Source: Charina bottae
Taxonomy: Eukaryota; Chordata; Lepidosauria; Squamata; Charinaidae
DNA length: 64,000 bases
Assembly: GCA_023362775.1 (NCBI GenBank)
Contig: JALMGJ010000001.1
Coordinates: forward strand, 61,287,501 to 61,351,500
Direction of reading: 5' to 3'
Shown: positions 57,432 to 64,000 of the stretch, piece after piece
Numbering within the stretch: position 1 is the stretch's first letter
How the letters are laid out: each line of letters begins with the position of its first letter
Program-made: the position numbers and the translations under genes
The notes under the pieces: model-generated
What the model was told of the DNA's origin: nothing
The model's input: the letters and a program-made list of their open reading frames with translations, nothing else
The model's database searches: none

Positions 57432-58375
57432 ACAAGCATCAGGATTGGATTGATGGCCTAGCGTCCTCTGGGAAATTATCATCTTTGGTTCTTGATGGGG
57501 TAGCACTGCCCCATTCGGAACCGGTGCGGAACTTGGGGGTCCTTCTAGACTCATGACTCCTGCTCGAAGAGCAGGTGGCAGTCATGGCTAGGAGGGCTTT
57601 CGCACAACTTCGGTTGGTGCGCCAGTTACGCCCATTCCTGGATCGCGACGCCCTCCGAACAGTCACTCATGCTCTCGTCATCTCCCATGTAGATTATTGC
57701 AATGTGCTCTACATGGGGCTACCCTTGAAGACTATTCGGAAGCTTCAGCTGGTGCAGAATGTGGCCGCGCGGGCAATTTTAGGTGCACCAAAATCTGCAC
57801 ATATAACACCTTTGCTCCGCGAGCTGCATTGGGTGCCGGTTTGCTTCCGGGTACAATTCAAGGTGTTGGTTATTACCTTTAAAGCCCTACATGGCATGGG
57901 GCCAGAATACCTGAAGGACCGACTTATCCCCATTTTATCGACCCACCCCACCAGGTCATTTAGAGAGGGCCTGCTACAAACCCCATCAATCAAAGAATGT
58001 CATCTGATGGGGTCTAGGAGACGGGCCTTCTCTGTGGTGGCACCCACACTGTGGAACATCTTGCCCCCAGAGTTGAGACAGATCTCCTCCCTCCCGACCT
58101 TTAGGAAAGAGCTGAAGACCTGGTTTTGCCGCCTGGCATGGGAAGGAGGAAAGGATAGCTCCTCATGGGGGTGGCTAACTCCTTAACTTTATAATGTCCT
58201 TCATTTTAATTCCATCGTCCATTTGGATTTATAATTATTTATTATTTTTATATATTGTATATTGATGTTTTATATTTGGTTTAAATATTTTATTGTAAAC
58301 CGCCCAGAGTTCCCCTTTGGGGGAGATGGGCGGTTATATAAATTTAATTAATTAATTAATTAAATAAATAAATTA
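57432..58375 (+). mobile_element. CR1/L3-type LINE, 5'-truncated, well preserved 3' end
   Basis: Starts within ORF2 (SSLVLDGVALPHSEPV-equivalent near 57480-57530). It continues through an open C-terminal frame and ends AAACCGCCCAGAGTTCCCCT, GGGAGATGGGCGGT and (AATT)n/(AAAT)n. It is the best-preserved member of the family in the window and serves as the reference for the others. Confidence 0.9.
57575..58186 (+). pseudogene. LINE ORF2 C-terminal domain (open 203 codons)
   Basis: This is the C-terminal domain following the RT in a CR1/L2/L3-group ORF2 protein. It reads MAVMARRAFAQLRLVRQLRP, HALVISHVDYCNVLYMGLPL, KLQLVQNVAARAILGAPKSA, then HITPLLRELHWVPVCFRVQF, FKALHGMGPEYLKDRLIP and TLWNILPPELRQ. 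The pattern HALV-S--DYCN-LY-GLP...QN-AAR...H-TPLL--LHW is general for this superfamily. RT and endonuclease are missing because the copy is 5'-truncated. A TGA lies just upstream at the DSRLLLEEQ-equivalent position, so the original protein frame is closed there. The Met used is internal. Confidence 0.85.
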
Positions 58376-59862
58376 TTGTTTGTGGCCAAAGTTGCATTAA
58401 AATGCATATCTTAGGTAATTATGTTTTTACAAATGAACAAGACTTTTTGGCCTGGACAATCCTACTTCTACTGTTTCCCCATCTGCAATATGTGGATAAT
58501 AATATTGACATTCCGAAAGGGCTGTTATAAAGATATGCTTTGAACAATACAGCACTGTATAAGGGCTTAATGATATCTGATAAAACTTGATTTTCCTAGT
58601 TCAATTCATTTGCAATTGAAAGTTGTCATTTTTTAGTAAATCAAGATTGCCAGTAACTTCTAAAAAAAATGCAGTGAATTTCATTTTATAATCGAAATAT
58701 TGATTTGTAAACATTTCTGATCAAAGGGTAACTCTATAAATTCAACACATAGAACTTTTATTTCATACCAGAATATACTATACTATTCAGTTTTCATTTA
58801 CCAAAAATCATTTTAACTAAATGAATAGAATAAGGCATACAGTACTATCAGATTTTAGTGTACCAGACAATTTTCTTTAATTCTCTTAAGCATTAAATTA
58901 TGTTTTCCTTTTTGAGGACTTAAATGTTTTTAACTCTGGTCATGTTGTTGGCCAGAGTCAATACTGTTGTTTCAAAACCACACAGTAATTTTTCCTGTTG
59001 GTAGTAATTGGCACACAGGGCCTAAATCTATGCAGAACTGAAGTCTTTTGGTTCAAAGTTATGTATAACTCTTACAAACAGAAATTGTACCTGAACAGTG
59101 CTCAATGAAATATGAAATCTATTGAGAGAGAAAAAATGAACAATTGATCTTTTTGAAAGAAAAGAGTGAGACCTAGCTTGGCTGTAAAGTTGGAAAGTAA
59201 ACTGTTATTGGAAAGTTTACTATGTGGCAGGCTACCAATATGGGTACCAATACATTGTTGGAAACAAGCTCTAAAATATAGAGAAAATCCATAAGAAATT
59301 GATCTCTTTAAGGTGGCTGCCCTGGGGGATGTTCTGTAGAATTCACATTAATAATTACAATTCTAGCACAGCTGTCAAAGCAAAACGATTCCCAAGCCAT
59401 CCTGTTGATTAAAACTCTTCTTCCCTTCCTGTCATATCTCATACTGGATTACATTCAGCAAAAGTGAAACTCACCTAGACAATTAGTTTGGCAGATAACT
59501 AGACTCAGTTATAGCCATCACTTCATGCAAGTGAGCTTGTTCTATGAACCTGTTCCCAGAGTAAAATGCTTTCAATAAGATATTAAGTGTAATGCCGATT
59601 CCCCTAGTTTTTAATGTGACTTTCTTGCAAAAATGGATGGGGTACATGATTTCAGTCCCATATCTAATACTTTAATCTTTCATCTTGAGTTCTAATCTTA
59701 TTCTGTTTTGATGTAATGAGACAGCTGATTGGATGTCAATTGTCAGAAAGCTTTGTCAAAGCAGTTGAATAGCTGAATTGAATTAGATAGGACAATGTTG
59801 AACTTGTTTAATAAATAAAAATAAAATTTTACTACAGTTTGTTTAAATGTAACTTAAATATA
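58376..59862. other. AT-rich intronic DNA, no feature recognised
   Basis: No exon or repeat recognised. Confidence 0.4.
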
Positions 59863-59872
59863 TACGATAGAT

Positions 59873-59958
<86 letters not shown>

Positions 59959-59990
59959 TACTCTGTGTGTTTGTGTGTGTGTGTGTGTAT
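59863..59990. repeat. compound microsatellite (GATA)n-(GACA)n-(TG)n
   Basis: About 12 GATA units, then about 9 GACA units (59922-59958), then a TG tract (59963-59988). A short Tyr/Ser/Leu-rich frame on the other strand is only the translated repeat. Confidence 0.95.
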
Positions 59991-61489
59991 GCTGAAAAAC
60001 ACAAATACTAAGAAATACATTTCACTGGTTTAAAATTAAAGTAATTTGGAACGTTATACTTTTTATAACAGGTGAAATCCAGACATCTTATTTAAAGTAG
60101 ACCCAGTGATATCAATAGGATCAAAGTTAGTTACAACCAATGTAAATTTAATTCATTTCAATAGGATTGTCCTAAATATATTTATCCAGAATGGCATATC
60201 AATTACATACAAATATGCATCTTTAATACATTAACCATTAAAAAATAGCCTGGAAACAAAACAATCTCACACATTACTTCCAACACTGCGGTCTTGGCCT
60301 ATTGAATATAATTATTGAAAAGAGACACTGAAAGTTTTTTTTAAACTGGGATCTAAAAAGGAGACACTATTCTAACATTCAGCTAACAGCCTTAATGGAT
60401 AATAAATAATCAGGAAGCTCCTAACTTAGTACCCAGGGAAGGTACCAAAATAACAAAAGCAGAGAACAGTGGGAATTGAAAAATATACCTTCATCAGCAT
60501 GCTTGTGATTGGGGAATTCAGGAGTCTCTTAAGGGTTCACCACTTGTGAATTATGCATCTCACACTCACTAGTAGGCGTAAATGCATAATTCTAATCTGT
60601 TCTTATAATTTATTTATAACACACCAGTGGAATGTAAATTGTCTGCCTCCTTTCAACAAGCTATCATGCCATTTAAGGTATGCAGATATTTCAGAGGAGG
60701 CTACATAGACAATTTGCCTAGGCTAGCACATTGATTCCAATTAAAGGGCATATAAACTGCTAATGATAAATTAAACTTGTTCTCCCTGGCTCACAGGTAA
60801 GCTGCACAGGAGGGCTGCAAAGCAAAGTAAACAGAAAGTAACTATTCATCCTGAAATAATATGCACAATATAGCACAGCATTTTTTTAAAAGAGTAACAT
60901 CTTATTTTTATGATGTTTAATAAAAGAAAAATATTGCGTATGACTACAAAACGTAAGATGCAAATAGTTCCACATCTATGGCACTAGCACTGACCGGAAC
61001 CTAACAAGAGTGGAAGCAGTGAGGAAAAGGTCAATGATAGTCAGATTTGTTGCTGATTGAACTAAGTACCAAAGATGCAACCTAGCTACGTTTATATACT
61101 ACATAGTTTGCTCTTGATTACATTGTTCGTTCACACATAGTAAATGGAGGCAGGTTGGTACCTGTACCATCCCATGTGGGAAGGAGGCTTAGATTCTCTG
61201 TCTCCTGCTGCATTGGAGTTCCTACAGTATGTGTACCATTTTCTACTATTTTCATGGGGAATGAAAAAGCTCCCATTTGCTCCAGGCCAGCATGGATGGA
61301 GGCAATCCTCACTGCATGCAGAATTCATGCCAAGCAGTAAAAATGACTCCCTATCATTGTCTTAAGTGAGGTGAGGTTTGGGCAATCTGGACTAACCTAA
61401 CTGTGTCTAGGGAAGGTCATGCTATCTGCTGCTTGAAGCCTTACTTTTTATGTGATTTCTGCAGGCATTTCTCCTTTTAGTAGTAAACT
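59991..61489. other. AT-rich intronic DNA, no feature recognised
   Basis: No exon or repeat recognised. Confidence 0.4.
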
Positions 61490-61693
61490 TCATGGTACTG
61501 CCTGGACAAGTCCCTGCAGTTTTCTTGGCAAGATTTCAAAAGTGGTTTTCCATTGCGTGCTTCCTAGAGCTGAGAGAGAGTGAGTGACTGCTTCAAGGTC
61601 ACCCAGCTGGCTTTGTGTCAAAGGTGGGACTAGAACTCATGGACTCACAGTTTCTAGATTGATGCCTTAACCACCACACCAAAATGGCTCTCC
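61490..61693 (-). mobile_element. tRNA-derived SINE, second family
   Basis: The minus strand starts AGAGCCATTTTGGTGTGGTG at 61693 and continues GAGTTCTAGTCCCACC, GGGTGACCTTGAAGCAGTCA, then GAAAACTGCAGGGACTTGTC. Confidence 0.85.
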
Positions 61694-61842
61694 CTCATTA
61701 TCTACTCCACACCAAATAAATAGAGGCTGTTCTCTGAACAATTCAGTTCGTCTCCTCTTCCACTCTTCATTTTTTCTCTCTGGACAAGCGCAATAAGTGG
61801 TCTGTAGCATGAAAAGCTATTTGCAAGGGGATGCTCTAACTA

Positions 61843-62186
61843 AGGGGCGTGGTGGCTCAGCGGGTAAGACGCCAGGCTTGTCGATTGGAAGATCGCAAGT
61901 TCAGAGGTTCGAATCCCTAGCCCTGCGTGCAGAGTGAGCTCCCGCATTAGCTCCAGCTCTTGCCAACCTAGCAATTTGAAAGCATGCAAATGCAAGTAGA
62001 TGAATAGGTACCACTTCAGTGGGTAGGTAACAGCGTTCTGTGTGGGTCATGCGGCCACATGACCCTGGAAGCGTCTTCGGACAACGCTGGCTCTTCGGCT
62101 AACAAACGGAGATGAGCACCGGCCCCTAGAGTCAGACACGACTGCACAAATGTGCTGGGGGAACCTTTATCTTTTTTTTACCTTTT
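61843..62186 (+). mobile_element. Sauria-type SINE with 37-bp target duplication
   Basis: Complete copy (GGGGCGTGGTGGCTCAGCGG, box B GGTTCGAATCC, BovB-like tail). The direct repeat at 61806-61842 and 62187-62223 is 37 bp and identical, longer than the 7-15 bp seen at the other copies. Confidence 0.92.
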
Positions 62187-62359
62187 AGCATGAAAAGCTA
62201 TTTGCAAGGGGATGCTCTAACTATGGTCTTTCAATTATGATTATTGTTCCTAAACTGCCTAAATCTAGTTGTACTTAGTCTGTAATTGTGGTTCCAAACT
62301 CTCCTTTGGAATCCTCCCAAGGATTCTGATTCCATCATCAAGATTTGCTACCATAATTA

Positions 62360-62696
62360 AGGTAAAGGTAAAGGTTCCCCCCGCACATTTGTGCAGTCGT
62401 GTCCAACTCTAGGGGCCGGTGCTCATCTCCGTTTGTTAGCCGAAGAGCCAGCGTTGTCCGAAGATGCTTCCACAGTCATGTGGCCGCATGACGCGCGCGG
62501 AACACTGTTACCTACCCACCAAAGTGGTACCTATTAATCTACTCGCATTTGCATGCTTTCGAATTGCTAGGTTGGCAAGAGCTGGAGCTAGTGTGGGAGC
62601 TCACTCCGTCATGCGGGACTAGGGATTCCAACCTCAGAACTTGCAACCTTCTGATCGACAAGCCTGGCGTCTTACCCGCTGAGCCACCATGCCCCT
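62360..62696 (-). mobile_element. Sauria-type SINE
   Basis: Minus-strand copy with head at 62696 (GGGGCATGGTGGCTCAGCGG) and tail AACCTTTACCTTTACC at 62362-62380. Target duplication GCTACCATAATTA at 62347-62359 and 62697-62709. Confidence 0.92.
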
Positions 62697-62709
62697 GCTA
62701 CCATAATTA

Positions 62710-64000
62710 CTTTATGTTTATTTATTTAATTAAATTTAGATGGCCACCCGTCTTGCCATGGCAACTCTGGGCAGCTACAATGACCCATATATAAAACTTA
62801 TAATGACCACTGAGATTTTAAAAAAATCTAATAAACTAAAAATACCAATGGGCTCCAGCTAACCTCTTGACCCCTATGCCTGGGAACACATCTAGGTCTT
62901 CAAATCTTGGAGGGTATGGTGTTCCAAAGGGCAACTGCTGTGACTGAAAAGGTCCACTTTCTGGGTCCTGCAAGGGAGATATTATTTAATTGATGAGACC
63001 CGCAACATGCCTCCCCTACTGGATCTAATGGAACAGAGGTGGTCCCATGACCATGAAGGGCTTTATAGATGACAACCAGTGCTTTGAATTACACCCAGAA
63101 TCATACTGGGAACCAGTGCAGCTTGTTGACAGAGGTGTAAAATGGACACAGCGAGGAGTGCCTGTAACTGCCTGTGCTGCCACATTCTGGAGCAGCTGGA
63201 GCTTCCAGGTGTTGTTCAAGGGTGGCCCCATGTAGAACACGTTGCTAAAGGCATGAATGACCATGAGCCCCCAGTCAAGGAAAGGGTGCAAATGGCAAAC
63301 AAGATGAAGCTGAGCGAAGGCCCTCCTAGCCATGGCTGGCACCTGTACCTCAAACAAGAGCTGCAAGTCCAGGAGCTGCACATCAGTTCCATTTGGGGTA
63401 GTACACTAGAGAGTAAGGAGGATGACCTTGATGGAAATATGCAAGAACCATTACCTAGACAAAAGAGACTGAAATGTTTTTAAGCCCTGAGAAACAAGAT
63501 AAAATGAAGCAGCTCAGGCAGACTTCCTTCCTGATTCAGTGGAGTATGAGAGGGAGGAGGTGGTACAGCACAATCAGACTTGGGAGATTCTGTTATTATA
63601 GCCAATCTCAATAAAGGTAGTTTTAGCCTTCCTGAGGAGTTGATTTCCTGGTCTGGTCTATCTGGTGGGACTAACAGTGACCTCATCCAGAACTAAGGTG
63701 GAAAATCACTGGATCTGGGGGGCTTTCTAGGGTTGAGCTGAAGCAATGTGTTCCCTATCCAGGCCCCCACAGCCTCTAGGCACCAAGACAAGACTCCCAC
63801 AGCATCACTTGATCAGCTCTGGCAGAGATGTAGAGCTGGGCATCGTCAATGTATTGATGATATGTCACCCCGTGCCATTGGATGATCTCACCCAGTGGCT
63901 TCATGTAGATGTTAAATAGGGGAGAGACAATTGAACTCTGAGGCACCTCACACAAAATGGATCTAGGATCATACCTCTTCCCTCTCCTCCAGCAGCACCA
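62710..64000 (-). mobile_element. CR1/L3-group LINE (second subfamily), runs off the window edge
   Basis: Minus-strand fragments run from RT to the 3' end. SPLFNIYMKPLGEIIQWHG and a YIDDAQLYIS box (the YxDD catalytic motif, near 63810-63860) come first. They are followed by AMARRAFAQLHLVCHLHPFL and KLQLLQNVAAQAVTGTPRC (63150-63340). The 3' tail is complement of TGGCAACTCTGGGCAGCTAC with TTTA repeats at 62715-62740. A stretch at about 63415-63665 interrupts the order and shares words with 26500-26640. The remaining RT lies beyond 64000. Confidence 0.75.
63415..63665. repeat. unnamed insertion inside the LINE, shared with 26500-26640
   Basis: LINE sequence stops near CATCAGTTCCATTTGGGGTA and resumes near CTAACAGTGACCTCATCCAG. 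The intervening stretch contains GCTCAGGCAGACTTCCTTCC, CAATCAGACTTG and CCTGGTCTGGTC, also present in order near 26545-26635. It could instead be a divergent part of the LINE. Confidence 0.35.

Noticed and set aside
45798..64000. Next USH2A exon
   Set aside because: I looked for the following FN3 sequence on the + strand and saw no stretch that continues it. Either the intron is longer than 18 kb or the exon is too diverged to see by eye.

Overview
The window is vertebrate nuclear DNA, most likely from a squamate reptile. It has split exons with consensus GT/AG junctions and long introns. The repeats are Sauria-type tRNA SINEs with BovB-like tails, BovB (RTE) LINEs, CR1/L2/L3-group LINEs, L1, and Penelope-like elements (PLEs). 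I cannot name the species.

One gene can be recognised: USH2A (usherin), on the + strand. Ten consecutive internal exons lie at 4536-4662, 6312-6413, 7023-7211, 7684-7814, 8474-8747, 10852-11055, 11152-11232, 18653-18838, 40178-40291 and 45636-45797. From memory of the human gene they match about exons 23-32. Together they encode about 523 residues: most of the first laminin-G domain, the second laminin-G domain, and the start of the long fibronectin-III (FN3) array. Every junction is phase 1 except the 7814/8474 junction (phase 0), and the reading frame is open throughout, so the gene looks intact here. The next exon is not seen in the last 18 kb, and the exon before 4536 lies outside the window or was not recognised.

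Everything else is intron, much of it transposon-derived. 1-4.5 kb: a PLE cut by the window edge, a hAT-like MITE, a 5S-derived SINE and a LINE fragment that ends beside an exon acceptor. 4.7-6.1 kb: a CR1/L3-type LINE filling most of an intron. 9-10.4 kb: three SINEs. 11.8-16.6 kb: a nest in which an old CR1/L3 LINE holds an L2 LINE, which in turn holds a PLE (with target-site duplication) and a BovB. 18.9 kb: a near-perfect intronic hairpin. 22.6 and 35.2 kb: two insertions of one small palindromic element with PLE-like features. 24.4-26.5 kb: a LINE in two opposed halves. 36.5-37.6 kb: a 5'-truncated L1. 41.8-43.7 and 47.6-49.9 kb: two full-length copies of a 1.85-kb L1-like element without ORF2. 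52.8 kb: a second MITE. 57.4-58.4 kb: a LINE 3' end with an open 203-codon frame. 61.5-64 kb: SINEs and a further LINE.

The most interesting material is (i) the two palindromic insertions, whose arms differ between copies but match within each copy; (ii) the two full-length ORF2-less L1-like elements; and (iii) hammerhead-ribozyme-like motifs in the PLE terminal sequences. All repeat-family names come from reading the sequence and from memory, without a database search.
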